Of a stretch of DNA of 30,829 nt, positions 17,198 to 25,135 are shown piece after piece. The stretch's first letter is position 1. Each line of letters opens with the position of its first letter. The DNA is taken from contig DDZT01000044.1 of assembly GCA_002346435.1 (NCBI GenBank), forward strand, positions 1 through 30,829, written 5' to 3'. The stretch is from Anaerolineales bacterium UBA3001. GTDB taxonomy: Bacteria; Chloroflexota; Anaerolineae; Anaerolineales; UBA11657. The notes beneath the pieces are model-generated. The model had not been told where the DNA came from, did not search any database, and saw only the letters and a program-made list of their open reading frames with translations. The position numbers and the translations under genes are program-made.

Positions 17198-17596
17198 CTA
17201 ACGCTTTGTATATGTGGGTGCTTTACGTGCTCGTTTCAGACCAGGCTTCTTTCTTTCTTTGACACGAGCATCCCTAGTCAACAAGCCAGCTGAACGAAGT
17301 TTTACGCGATTATCTGGATCCAATTTTAATAGTGCGCGAGATATAGCATGAGCCGTAGCATCAACCTGGCCTGTAACACCACCACCCTTCACATGTACTG
17401 ATATATCGATACTATCAGACAGTTCGGTCAACATGGCTGGCAATCGCACTTTTTCAGCATCACCTATACGAGTAAAATAATTGTCTACTTTCTTATCATT
17501 GACTACAAAATCTCCACCTCCACCCACAAAAACACGGGCGCGTGCCGTACTTTCTTTTCTTCTTCCCACACCTTCATGATATATATTTTCATTCAT
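17198..17596 (-). CDS. rpsI: 30S ribosomal protein S9
   Basis: A 132-residue small-subunit protein; its C-terminal tail reaches the decoding centre and contacts the P-site tRNA. 'GVGRRKESTARARVF', 'VKGGGVTGQ.DATAHAISRAL' and the ending 'DARVKERKKPGLKRARKAPTYTKR' (with the conserved terminal Lys-Arg) are standard. It follows rplM by 17 bases, the usual L13-S9 pairing, and is the last gene before the terminator. Confidence 0.98.
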   Translation of the reverse strand: MNENIYHEGVGRRKESTARARVFVGGGGDFVVNDKKVDNYFTRIGDAEKVRLPAMLTELSDSIDISVHVKGGGVTGQVDATAHAISRALLKLDPDNRVKLRSAGLLTRDARVKERKKPGLKRARKAPTYTKR

Positions 17597-17613
17597 AGCA
17601 TTATACCTTTAAC

Positions 17614-18042
17614 TCAATGATCAAATACACGAGGCTTTTGCGCCTGATGTGGATGATCGTCACCACCGTAAACCTTAAGTTTATTCAACATTTTTCTACC
17701 CAACTTAGTTTTTGGCAACATACCTTTAACTGCATAACGAATAACCCTATCTGGATGTTTATCCAACATTGTCCTTAAAGGTATCTCGATCAATCCGCCA
17801 GGGTAACCTGTATGCCTTCTATACATCTTATCATCTAACCGATTACCGGTCACTACTATCTTAGTTGCATTGATAACAACAACAAAATCACCCATGTCTA
17901 TGTTTGTAGCATAGTTGACCTTATGTTTTCCCCTCAAAAGACTAGCGATGACTGTTGCCAGTCTTCCAAGCGTTTGCCCAGCAGCATCAATAACTAACCA
18001 TTCTCGATTGACATCAGCCGCTTTAGTCACGTATGTATTCAC
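17614..18042 (-). CDS. rplM: 50S ribosomal protein L13
   Basis: A 142-residue large-subunit protein, an early assembly factor that binds 23S rRNA. 'WLVIDAAGQTLGRLATVIASLLRGKHK' and 'GMLPKTKLGRKMLNKLKVYGGDDHPHQAQKP' are the usual blocks. The start is taken as GTG at 18042, giving 'MNTYVTKAADVNREW', which matches the family start. An in-frame TTG at 18060 would place the ribosome site inside the gene and add six unusual residues. A GAGGAG that overlaps the truA stop supplies the ribosome site. Confidence 0.96.
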   Translation of the reverse strand: MNTYVTKAADVNREWLVIDAAGQTLGRLATVIASLLRGKHKVNYATNIDMGDFVVVINATKIVVTGNRLDDKMYRRHTGYPGGLIEIPLRTMLDKHPDRVIRYAVKGMLPKTKLGRKMLNKLKVYGGDDHPHQAQKPRVFDH

Positions 18043-18052
18043 CAGATCAATA

Positions 18053-18058
18053 CTCCTC
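18053..18058 (-). promoter_or_regulatory. Shine-Dalgarno of rplM overlapping the truA stop
   Basis: GAGGAG on the minus strand, ten bases before the GTG at 18042 and sharing bases with the truA TGA. It rules out the longer TTG start, which would lie upstream of it. Confidence 0.55.
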
Positions 18059-18806
18059 AAAACTCGATTTTTATTAGCGTAAGTCCCTGCGGAGGCGCCA
18101 GGGGCCCACTTTTATTTCTATCTTTCGCATGCAGCACTTCTTCAACAACGCTTGAGTTCCATTTGCCGACACCTACCATATACAATGTTCCCACAATACT
18201 TCTCACCATCCGATAAAGGAATGCATTTGCTTCAATTTCCATAATCAAACTATCCCTATTTGCACTCCAATCTAGCCTACTCACCATACGTATGGTATGA
18301 CCTGATTTATCTGGAGATCTACCAAACGATGCAAAATCATGTTCGCCAACCAAATATTTTGCGGCAGACCTAATCGCGTCTAAATCAAGCTTATCTTTCA
18401 CATGCCAGCTAGTGCGGCTGTGAATTGGTGACCTGACTGCCGCATTGTATATCCTGTATTGATAACTCCTCAATCTAGCACACCGCCTTGGATTGAAATC
18501 AGAAGATATCACACCAAGAGTCCTAACTACAATGTCTCGCGGCAAACACGCATTGATTGCACGCAACAAATCTTCTGATGTATGCCTCCATTCCATATCG
18601 AAGGCAATTACCTGACCTAAAGCATGTACTCCTGCATCAGTCCTGCCAGACCCATATATGACAATTCTGTCCTTATGAGCTACCTGACTAACAGCTACCT
18701 CAAGCTCTCCCTGCACAGTCCTGCGGTCAGCCTGAGCCTGAAATCCACTAAAATCCGTACCATCATATTCTAATACACCACTATAACGCCGAAAATTTTC
18801 ACTAAT
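18057..18806 (-). CDS. truA: tRNA pseudouridine(38-40) synthase, apparent ATT start
   Basis: Makes pseudouridine at positions 38-40 of the anticodon arm. The catalytic 'GSGRTDAGVHALGQV' places the nucleophile at Asp57 in the full-length reading. The first in-frame ATG/GTG/TTG is the GTG at 18716 ('VQGELEV'), which would remove the family's N-terminal block. Yet the same frame continues unbroken upstream as 'FRRYSGVLEYDGTDFSGFQ', an excellent TruA N-terminus, back to a TAG eight codons before the start of that block. The only plausible initiator is ATT at 18804-18806, which overlaps the rplQ stop (GATTAG) and gives 249 residues, a normal length. Translation by coupling to rplQ is likely. A sequencing error that destroyed an ATG is the alternative. 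Confidence 0.85.
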   Translation of the reverse strand: MSENFRRYSGVLEYDGTDFSGFQAQADRRTVQGELEVAVSQVAHKDRIVIYGSGRTDAGVHALGQVIAFDMEWRHTSEDLLRAINACLPRDIVVRTLGVISSDFNPRRCARLRSYQYRIYNAAVRSPIHSRTSWHVKDKLDLDAIRSAAKYLVGEHDFASFGRSPDKSGHTIRMVSRLDWSANRDSLIMEIEANAFLYRMVRSIVGTLYMVGVGKWNSSVVEEVLHAKDRNKSGPLAPPQGLTLIKIEF

Positions 18807-19182
18807 CTTCTACTAACTCCAAAATAACAACTGATGCAGCATCTCCACGACGAGCACCAACCTTAAGCATTCGAGTATATCCACCAGGTCTATTCTCAAA
18901 TCTAGGAGCAATTTCCTCTACTACTTTTTCCACGACCTTTTTGTTATTCAAACGACGCATAATAGTCCTACGAGCATGTACCATAGCCATCTCATCTCCA
19001 ATACGCTTACCACGTTTGGCAATGGATATCACACGCTCCGCATCTCCACGAATTGCACGTGCTTTAGCTTCTGTAGTATTTATTCGTTCGTGAACAAACA
19101 ACTCATTCATCAAATTTCTACGCAAAGCCTTCCGATGTGATACAGATCTATTGAGTCTACGGCCGAATGTCCGGTGTCTCAT
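18802..19182 (-). CDS. rplQ: 50S ribosomal protein L17
   Basis: A 126-residue large-subunit protein near the exit tunnel. 'MRHRTFGRRLNRSVSHRKALRRNLMNELFVHERINTT' and 'RRGDAASVVILELVE' are typical, and the length is near the usual 115-130. Its ATG overlaps the rpoA stop as ATGA, so the two are translationally coupled. Its own stop overlaps the proposed ATT start of truA. Confidence 0.98.
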   Translation of the reverse strand: MRHRTFGRRLNRSVSHRKALRRNLMNELFVHERINTTEAKARAIRGDAERVISIAKRGKRIGDEMAMVHARRTIMRRLNNKKVVEKVVEEIAPRFENRPGGYTRMLKVGARRGDAASVVILELVED

Positions 19183-20177
19183 CCCGATATCTCCAAAGCA
19201 ACTTCCGTCTCTTCTAGCACTTCGTCTGAAATATCGCCCTCGATATAATTTCTTTCAATTAATTTATCTCTTAACTCGTTAAGCGATTTATCGCCAAAAT
19301 TACGTATTGACATCATCGCCTCGTCCCCTCTAGACATATGGTCCAATACCTCACCCACAGACGTAATACCTGTACGCTTAAGTGAATTGAACACACGCAC
19401 TGAAAGATCTAATTGTTCTATTGGAACCTCGTACACTTCGTTGGGAACTACCTCTTCCTCAACCTCTTCTATAACCTCCATTAGCATCTCTTCAGTTACC
19501 CCCGAAATATCTTTCAAATGATGCATCATAATGACAGCACTACCACTCAATGCCTCTTCGGGTGCTATCGTACCATCAGTCCATATTTCCATAACTAGTT
19601 TGTCATATCCTGTGTCTTGACCAACCCTAGCACTTTCTACATCCCAATTGACACGTCGAACTGGACTATAAATAGCATCTGTGGGTATATCACCTACTGG
19701 CAGAACACCGCGATCTTCAGCCGGAGAGTATCCACGTCCACGCTGTACAGTTAACTCTATTTCCATTTTCGCAGTTTTCTTATCCATAGTGAAAAGATAA
19801 AGATCAGGATTGATAATCTCCACTTCAGCCGGGCACTCCACATCCGCAGCGGTTACAGTACCTTCGCCACTAACGCTCAATGATATCCTTGCTGTCGAAC
19901 CTTCGTGCAGTTTCATTCGCAACTGCTTGATCTGTAGTAATATTTCAGTCATATCTTCACGAATTCCTGGCAAATCAGAGAATTCATGATAAATGTCATT
20001 CACTCTAATAGAGGTTACTGCGACACCTTCAAGAGAAGAAAGTAAAACCCTACGCAAGGCATTTCCTATTGTTACGCCAAATCCAGTTTCCAGAGGACTT
20101 ACAAAAAATTTGCCGTAATTTAATGAGACAGCATCACGCTCGATTCTTGGTGTAACCATATCTGTTGTAGAAATCAA
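19179..20177 (-). CDS. rpoA: DNA-directed RNA polymerase subunit alpha
   Basis: A 332-residue alpha subunit that nucleates RNA polymerase assembly. The N-terminal dimerisation domain shows 'FFVSPLETGFGVTIGNALRRVLLSSLEG' (about 25-52), and 'DRGVLPVGDIPTDAIYSPV' belongs to the second subdomain. After an acidic linker (about 225-245) the C-terminal domain reads 'LDLSVRVFNSLKRTGITSVGEVL...NFGDKSLNELRDKL', which contacts UP elements and activators. The start is a TTG at 20177, supported by GGGAGGG seven bases upstream; the ATG seven codons further on has no ribosome site. Position between rpsD and rplQ is standard. Confidence 0.97.
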   Translation of the reverse strand: MISTTDMVTPRIERDAVSLNYGKFFVSPLETGFGVTIGNALRRVLLSSLEGVAVTSIRVNDIYHEFSDLPGIREDMTEILLQIKQLRMKLHEGSTARISLSVSGEGTVTAADVECPAEVEIINPDLYLFTMDKKTAKMEIELTVQRGRGYSPAEDRGVLPVGDIPTDAIYSPVRRVNWDVESARVGQDTGYDKLVMEIWTDGTIAPEEALSGSAVIMMHHLKDISGVTEEMLMEVIEEVEEEVVPNEVYEVPIEQLDLSVRVFNSLKRTGITSVGEVLDHMSRGDEAMMSIRNFGDKSLNELRDKLIERNYIEGDISDEVLEETEVALEISG

Positions 20178-20184
20178 AATAAAT

Positions 20185-20191
20185 CCCTCCC
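20185..20191 (-). promoter_or_regulatory. Shine-Dalgarno fixing the rpoA TTG start
   Basis: GGGAGGG on the minus strand lies seven bases before TTG at 20177. The next in-frame ATG (20159) would be 25 bases away, too far to use it. Confidence 0.65.
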
Positions 20192-20232
20192 AGTGATAAT
20201 AAATGCGATGTACTGCAAATCGCGCTTACACA

Positions 20233-20871
20233 TCACCTAGAATAAAACTCCACTATAAGTTGTTCATTTACCGGCTCGAATATTTCTTGTCTATTTGGAA
20301 CATCTATCATCTTACCGGTCAGCGCAGTAACATCCCTACTTAGCCACGTAGGAATTGTACGTCCCTCGGCCTCATCTAGCAGTGCTCGAAAAACCACACG
20401 CTCCTTAGATGCTGAACGTACTTCAATCTCATCGCCAGAACTTAACTGAAAGGAAGGTACATCTGTTCTTCTACCATTCACTAAGAAATGACCATGTGAC
20501 ACTAACTGTCGAGCCTCAGCTCTGCTGCGCGCATAACCTAATCTATATACCACATTATCAAGACGCACTTCTAATTCCTGTAATAATGCCATACCTGTCA
20601 AACCTCTAGTACGAACAGCCTTGCGATAATAGTTTCGAAACTGCCTTTCTAATACACCATATATTCGTCTAGCACGCTGCTTTGCACGCAATTGAATTGC
20701 ATAATCAGACTCGCGTTTACGCCTCCACTGAGCCTGCGGACCATGCTGACCAGGTGGATAACCTCGTTTCTCGAAAGAACATTTAGGAGTCATGCACCTA
20801 GAGCCTTTGAGATAAAGTTTTTCGCCTTCTCGGCGACACAATTTACACACTGAACCTGTATATTTCGCCAT
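20233..20871 (-). CDS. rpsD: 30S ribosomal protein S4
   Basis: A 212-residue primary 16S rRNA binder and translational fidelity protein. The N-terminal zinc site is kept as Cys9, Cys12, Cys26 and Cys31, the C+ form. The S4 RNA-binding domain is 'RLDNVVYRLGYARSRAEARQLVSHGHFLVNGRR'. It ends with the family's 'QLIVEFYSR'. Lies between rpsK and rpoA. In other bacteria S4 represses the alpha operon; no such RNA structure was traced here. Confidence 0.98.
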   Translation of the reverse strand: MAKYTGSVCKLCRREGEKLYLKGSRCMTPKCSFEKRGYPPGQHGPQAQWRRKRESDYAIQLRAKQRARRIYGVLERQFRNYYRKAVRTRGLTGMALLQELEVRLDNVVYRLGYARSRAEARQLVSHGHFLVNGRRTDVPSFQLSSGDEIEVRSASKERVVFRALLDEAEGRTIPTWLSRDVTALTGKMIDVPNRQEIFEPVNEQLIVEFYSR

Positions 20872-20922
20872 AATATCGTAATTTCCTAAATACCTATATC
20901 CAATAAAGCTATCATCTTCTTT

Positions 20923-21306
20923 CTACACACGCCTTTTCTTTGGAGGCCGACATCCATTATGGGGGACAGGAGTAGTATCTGTAATGGAATTGACCACAAT
21001 ACCTAACCCCTGAATAGCACGAATAGCAGATTCGCGGCCAGGACCCGGACCCTTAACAAACATATCCACTTCCTGAAGTCCCATGTCTTTAGCCTTACTC
21101 CCTGCTTGTTCTCCTGCCAATCTAGCAGCGTAAGGCGTACTTTTACGCGACCCTTTAAATCCCGCAGTGCCTCCACTACCCCACGAAATTACTCCTCCAC
21201 CTCTATCTGTGACTGTAACTATAGTATTGTTAAATGTCGCATGAATATAAACCCTACCACGCGCCACTGTCCGTTTTTCACGCCTTCGCTTTGATCTTTG
21301 TGCCAT
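20923..21306 (-). CDS. rpsK: 30S ribosomal protein S11
   Basis: A 127-residue platform protein of the small subunit. 'GRVYIHATFNNTIVTVTDRGG', 'GFKGSRKSTPYAARLA' and the ending 'DTTPVPHNGCRPPKKRRV' are the classic S11 blocks. Begins 16 bases after rpsM, in standard alpha-operon order. Confidence 0.98.
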   Translation of the reverse strand: MAQRSKRRREKRTVARGRVYIHATFNNTIVTVTDRGGGVISWGSGGTAGFKGSRKSTPYAARLAGEQAGSKAKDMGLQEVDMFVKGPGPGRESAIRAIQGLGIVVNSITDTTPVPHNGCRPPKKRRV

Positions 21307-21322
21307 ATTATTTACTCATATC

Positions 21323-21712
21323 CTATTTCTTTCTCGCACCACGTCTACGACCACGCCCAGCTACTGTTTTCTTTATTCCCTTTGATGTCCGTGCATTAGT
21401 TCGAGTACGCTGTCCTCTAACTGGTAAATTCATCCTATGGCGTCTTCCCCTATAGCATCCAATTTCAGTAAGACGCTTAATATTCATCTGAGTTGCACGA
21501 CGCAAATCACCCTCAACCACATAGTTTCCAGCAATATTATCCCTTAACGCTACTATTTCATCTTCCGACAATTCACTTACCTTAGTAGAAGCATCAATAC
21601 CAGCATCAACGAGCACAGCCTGCGCCGAAGATTTTCCTATGCCATAAATATAGGTAAGTGCAATCTCAATCCGCTTCGTTCTAGGTAGATCTATTCCCTC
21701 TATTCTTGCCAT
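21323..21712 (-). CDS. rpsM: 30S ribosomal protein S13
   Basis: A 129-residue head protein that contacts P-site tRNA and 23S rRNA bridges. 'MARIEGIDLPRTKRIEIALTYIYGIG' and 'RGRRHRMNLPVRGQRTRTNARTSKG' are diagnostic. The C-terminus is a basic tail ('RRRGARKK'). Follows rpmJ by 26 bases. Confidence 0.98.
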   Translation of the reverse strand: MARIEGIDLPRTKRIEIALTYIYGIGKSSAQAVLVDAGIDASTKVSELSEDEIVALRDNIAGNYVVEGDLRRATQMNIKRLTEIGCYRGRRHRMNLPVRGQRTRTNARTSKGIKKTVAGRGRRRGARKK

Positions 21713-21738
21713 ATCAATTAATCTCCAATACGATCAAA

Positions 21739-21852
21739 TTAACCCTGACGCTGCTTATGTCGTTTATTTTCACATATAACATATACACGACCACGTCTGC
21801 GAACAATCTTACATTTAGGACATCGTTTTTTTACAGATGCAGATACTTTCAT
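21739..21852 (-). CDS. rpmJ: 50S ribosomal protein L36
   Basis: A 37-residue zinc-ribbon protein. It reads 'MKVSASVKKRCPKCKIVRRR' followed by 'GRVYVICENKRHKQRQG', with the zinc ligands Cys11, Cys14, Cys27 and His32 all present, so this is the zinc-binding (C+) form. It starts two bases after the map stop. infA, which commonly sits between map and rpmJ, is not here. Confidence 0.96.
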   Translation of the reverse strand: MKVSASVKKRCPKCKIVRRRGRVYVICENKRHKQRQG

Positions 21853-21854
21853 AT

Positions 21855-22637
21855 CTAAATACCACCGTTAGAATTCAATTGTGTCAAAATCTCTGCCTCA
21901 TTATTTGTAACGGCTATTGTATGCTCAAAATGAGCAGTGAGGTGACCATCAGTTGCCTCAACTGTCCATTGATCGTTCATTATTGTTGTATCATAATGAC
22001 CCGCTAGCACCATAGGTTCTAATGCAATTGTCATACCTGGTTTCAATGTTGGACCACTTTTAGATCGTCCATGATTTAATATTTGCGGATCCTCATGCAA
22101 ATTACGACCAATACCATGACTAGTATGATGTCTTATTACGTTGTAACCTCTATCCTCAACAGCTTTCTGCATTGTTTCTGCTACATCACCAGTACGATTA
22201 CCAGCCCGAGCAGACTCAATTGAAGCATAAAGAGCATTCTGAGTTGCGTCTAGTAAATCATGAGCGCCGTCACTTATCTCACCAATCGGAAAAGTCCAGG
22301 CACTATCAGCCATCCAACCTTTGTACACAGCACCACAGTCAATAGTTAAAATATCTCCCTCCACCAATTTTCTATCACTCGGAACCCCATGAACTATCTC
22401 AGAATTAACTGACATACATGTTACTCCGGGAAATGGAACATGTGAACTCGTAGGCTGATATCCTTTAAAAGGAGATTTGGCATTTAATTTTGACAATTGC
22501 TTTTCCGCACATTGATCCAATTCTTGTGTAGTCACACCTGGACGCAACAATTGTTCTAGCTCATGTAAAACCGTAGCTACTACATGACCCGCTTTACGCA
22601 TGAGCCCAATTTCCCTTTCAGATTTTATAATAATCAT
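21855..22637 (-). CDS. map: Methionine aminopeptidase, type I
   Basis: Removes the initiator methionine from new proteins. In the 260-residue pita-bread fold the five metal ligands are Asp100, Asp111, His174, Glu207 and Glu238, each offset by exactly three from the E. coli enzyme (97, 108, 171, 204, 235), and His83 matches E. coli His79. There is no N-terminal zinc-finger extension, so it is the short type Ia form. The ATG overlaps the adk stop as ATGA. Placement in the spc operon after adk is usual. Confidence 0.98.
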   Translation of the reverse strand: MIIIKSEREIGLMRKAGHVVATVLHELEQLLRPGVTTQELDQCAEKQLSKLNAKSPFKGYQPTSSHVPFPGVTCMSVNSEIVHGVPSDRKLVEGDILTIDCGAVYKGWMADSAWTFPIGEISDGAHDLLDATQNALYASIESARAGNRTGDVAETMQKAVEDRGYNVIRHHTSHGIGRNLHEDPQILNHGRSKSGPTLKPGMTIALEPMVLAGHYDTTIMNDQWTVEATDGHLTAHFEHTIAVTNNEAEILTQLNSNGGI

Positions 22638-23269
22638 GCAAAAACACGTCCTCTTATTACCTTTAACAAAGCTTCGGCGACTCGATCAATCGTGTCTTCT
22701 CCGTCGATTTCACAGAGCAAATCGCGCTCATCATAATAAGCAAGCATAGGTACAGTACTTTGATGATAATCGTCTAGTCTTCGTAGTACAGTGTCTCTCT
22801 TATCATCAGATCTTTGCTCAATATTCGCATTGCGCGGCGGAGGATCATAGATAAGATGATATGTTTTTCCTGTATCCTTATCAGTACGTCTACCTGTAAG
22901 CCTCTCGATGATAGTACTATCACTAAGATTAATTAATGGAGCTAAGTCTACTCCTTTACCGTGTAATAACAGCATATCTTCCAATGCTGTAGCTTGCTCT
23001 AGATTACGCGGAAACCCATCAAAAATCGCTCCGCTACTATTAACCAATTGATCTATTTGATCTTGGACCAATTCAATGGTCAAATCATCAGGCACCAGAA
23101 TTCCATCTTCGAGCAACTCCTTAACACGTAAACCGAGTTCAGTTTTACGGCTAATATTTTGCCTGAATATTTCCCCTGTCGACACATGGCTCAAGCCAAG
23201 TGTTTCGGCCAAACGCTTTGCCTGCGTACCTTTACCAGCACCAGGAGGACCAATCATTACCAAAAACAT
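22634..23269 (-). CDS. adk: Adenylate kinase
   Basis: Balances AMP, ADP and ATP. The P-loop 'GPPGAGKGT' spans residues 7-15 of the 211-residue product; 'FDGFPRNLEQA' carries the AMP-binding region, and 'LTGRRTDKDTGKTYHLIYDPPP' is the full-size LID. The LID has no Cys4 zinc site. The start is set at ATG 23269, eleven bases past the secY stop, giving 'MFLVMIGPPGAGKG'. The open frame reaches 99 bases further into secY but that part is the secY sequence in another frame. No clear Shine-Dalgarno sequence. Confidence 0.97.
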   Translation of the reverse strand: MFLVMIGPPGAGKGTQAKRLAETLGLSHVSTGEIFRQNISRKTELGLRVKELLEDGILVPDDLTIELVQDQIDQLVNSSGAIFDGFPRNLEQATALEDMLLLHGKGVDLAPLINLSDSTIIERLTGRRTDKDTGKTYHLIYDPPPRNANIEQRSDDKRDTVLRRLDDYHQSTVPMLAYYDERDLLCEIDGEDTIDRVAEALLKVIRGRVFA

Positions 23270-23279
23270 AAGATCACGT

Positions 23280-24620
23280 TTAACTGACAAGCAAAGACTC
23301 GTCATAACCTCGTAGTTTAAGTTCAGTCTCAAGCCCAAAAAAGGTTTCCTTAACAACTCCCACCACAATCAATAGACCAGAACCTATAGCAAAAAAAGCA
23401 TTGCTCCCAGATGTAAATCCTACCAGCATCAATCCTACTAATAGAGGTAGCACTGCTACAGTACCCAACAATGTCGCACCAGGAAGTGTTATCCTTCGCA
23501 AAACCTTGTTTAAGTATCTCTGTGTTGGAGCTCCTTGTGTTACACCAGGTACCTGCGCTCCCACACGCTTCAAATTTTCACCATAGTTCTGCTGCTGAAA
23601 CAGCACATCAGTATAGAAGAATGCAAACAATACAACCATAAAGAAATATATAGTGATGTAACCCACATTCTGCTGATTGGCAAAAAGATCTTGCATGCCC
23701 AAAGCAAAATTTCGCACCCATTCTCTTTGACTCTGTGTAAAAAACTGCGCGAGTATAGCAGGGAAACTCAGTATGGCGCTGGCAAATATGATGGGAATCA
23801 TTCCCGCCATGTTCACCAGCAGTGGCAGAGATCCTCTGACAGGCATCGACTGACGACGACCAATTCGTCTGCCTGGATACATTACTGGTACATTTCGCCG
23901 CCCTTGAGTCACTACTACAATTGCAAACACAGTGATAGCAACTAGAACAATAAACAGAGCTATTCCAGCATAACGAGTCTGTTCATCGGACCACAATTGC
24001 CCAACGCTTCGAGGCAAACCACTTACAATACCACTGAAAATTATCAATGATAGTCCTTGGTTTCTAATTCCATATTCGGAAATTAATTCACCCAACCAAA
24101 TAGCGAACATTGTACCGCCTGTCATAGTAATCAGCGTAGTAATAGTCGGCAGCAAATTGTCTCCTGAAAATCCAAAATGAGGTAATATGGGAAGTCCGGA
24201 AGACTGGAACAGTCGAATCTGACCAATTGCATTTAGTGAAGCCATAGGAATGGCTAAATAATAAGTCCAACGCTCCATAAACTGTTTCCCTTCACGCGGA
24301 TCATCCTCCATCCTTTGCTTAAGAGCGGGAATAATTGGAACCATTAACTGCAAAATAATCTGTGCTGTAATGTAGGGATAAACCCCCATAGCTAGCACAG
24401 AAAAATTAGATACTGTACCACCTGACAACAAATCAAAAAGACTTAATAGATTTCCTGCCCCAGTAGACGATTGCAAAATTTGTGCAATTGCTTCTCGGTC
24501 TACTCCGGGCACTGGAACATGAGCTGCCAATCGGTATAACACCAACAAACCTACTGTAATCAATAGTCGATTACGCAGATCTTGTGCTGTCCACAGTCGT
24601 TTTAGTGCTGCACCTTTCAT
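23280..24620 (-). CDS. secY: Preprotein translocase subunit SecY
   Basis: A 446-residue channel protein of the Sec machinery with ten membrane helices. Diagnostic blocks are 'LYRLAAHVPVPGVD' near the N-terminus, the plug region 'LFDLLSGGTVSNFSVLAMGVYPYITAQII', and 'RVGAQVPGVTQGAPTQRYLNKVLRRITLPGA' in the large C5 cytoplasmic loop that binds the ribosome and SecA. It ends 'RGYDESLLV'. Lies after rplO in the standard spc order. Confidence 0.98.
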   Translation of the reverse strand: MKGAALKRLWTAQDLRNRLLITVGLLVLYRLAAHVPVPGVDREAIAQILQSSTGAGNLLSLFDLLSGGTVSNFSVLAMGVYPYITAQIILQLMVPIIPALKQRMEDDPREGKQFMERWTYYLAIPMASLNAIGQIRLFQSSGLPILPHFGFSGDNLLPTITTLITMTGGTMFAIWLGELISEYGIRNQGLSLIIFSGIVSGLPRSVGQLWSDEQTRYAGIALFIVLVAITVFAIVVVTQGRRNVPVMYPGRRIGRRQSMPVRGSLPLLVNMAGMIPIIFASAILSFPAILAQFFTQSQREWVRNFALGMQDLFANQQNVGYITIYFFMVVLFAFFYTDVLFQQQNYGENLKRVGAQVPGVTQGAPTQRYLNKVLRRITLPGATLLGTVAVLPLLVGLMLVGFTSGSNAFFAIGSGLLIVVGVVKETFFGLETELKLRGYDESLLVS

Positions 24621-24641
24621 TTTATTTAATAATCTCCAAAG

Positions 24642-25109
24642 TTATTCACTAACGCCTGTATTAATGACTTCGACAGTACCACCGGCAGCTTCAATTTTAG
24701 TAATTGCACTTCTTGAAAATCGGTGTGCTTTTACTGTGATACCTTTACCAACTTCACCTCTACCAAGTATAACAATGGGCAAATCATCAGGACTTTTCAT
24801 AAATCCATTTTCTGCCAAAGTCGTAGGGTCCACTACATCACCGTCATTGAACCGTTCATTTATATCATCCAAATTGACTTCTAAATACTCTATACGATTT
24901 ATGCTGCGAAAGCCGCGCTTAAAGGGAAGCTTACGCACGAAAGGCAAATTACCACCTTCTCTGTACAATTTACCTCCAGAGCCTGATCTAGAGCCAGCTC
25001 CTTTAGTGCCTCTACCAGCAGTCTTGCCTTGACCCGCCGCAATACCTCTACCAACTCTTTTGCCTAATCGGCGTGAAGCACGATGAGGACTCAAATCATG
25101 TAATTTCAT
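24642..25109 (-). CDS. rplO: 50S ribosomal protein L15
   Basis: A 155-residue large-subunit protein with the glycine-rich N-terminal extension ('GRGIAAGQGKTAGRGTKGAG') that threads into 23S rRNA, then the globular domain with 'PFKRGFRSINRIEYLEVNLDDI' and 'ITVKAHRFSRSAITKIEAAGG'. Complete, between rpmD and secY as usual. Confidence 0.98.
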   Translation of the reverse strand: MKLHDLSPHRASRRLGKRVGRGIAAGQGKTAGRGTKGAGSRSGSGGKLYREGGNLPFVRKLPFKRGFRSINRIEYLEVNLDDINERFNDGDVVDPTTLAENGFMKSPDDLPIVILGRGEVGKGITVKAHRFSRSAITKIEAAGGTVEVINTGVSE

Positions 25110-25135
25110 AATAATCCAACTTAAATACCTTCACT

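Noticed and set aside
18716..18850. A frameshift in truA, with translation beginning at GTG in another frame (about 18801) and shifting into the main frame
   Set aside because: That reading gives 'MKIFGVIVVY' and then a stop, which does not resemble TruA, while the zero frame already supplies a perfect family N-terminus without any shift.
23270..23368. A longer adk start reading 33 residues into secY
   Set aside because: The added residues are the secY 3' end in another frame, and the ATG at 23269 gives the exact family start.
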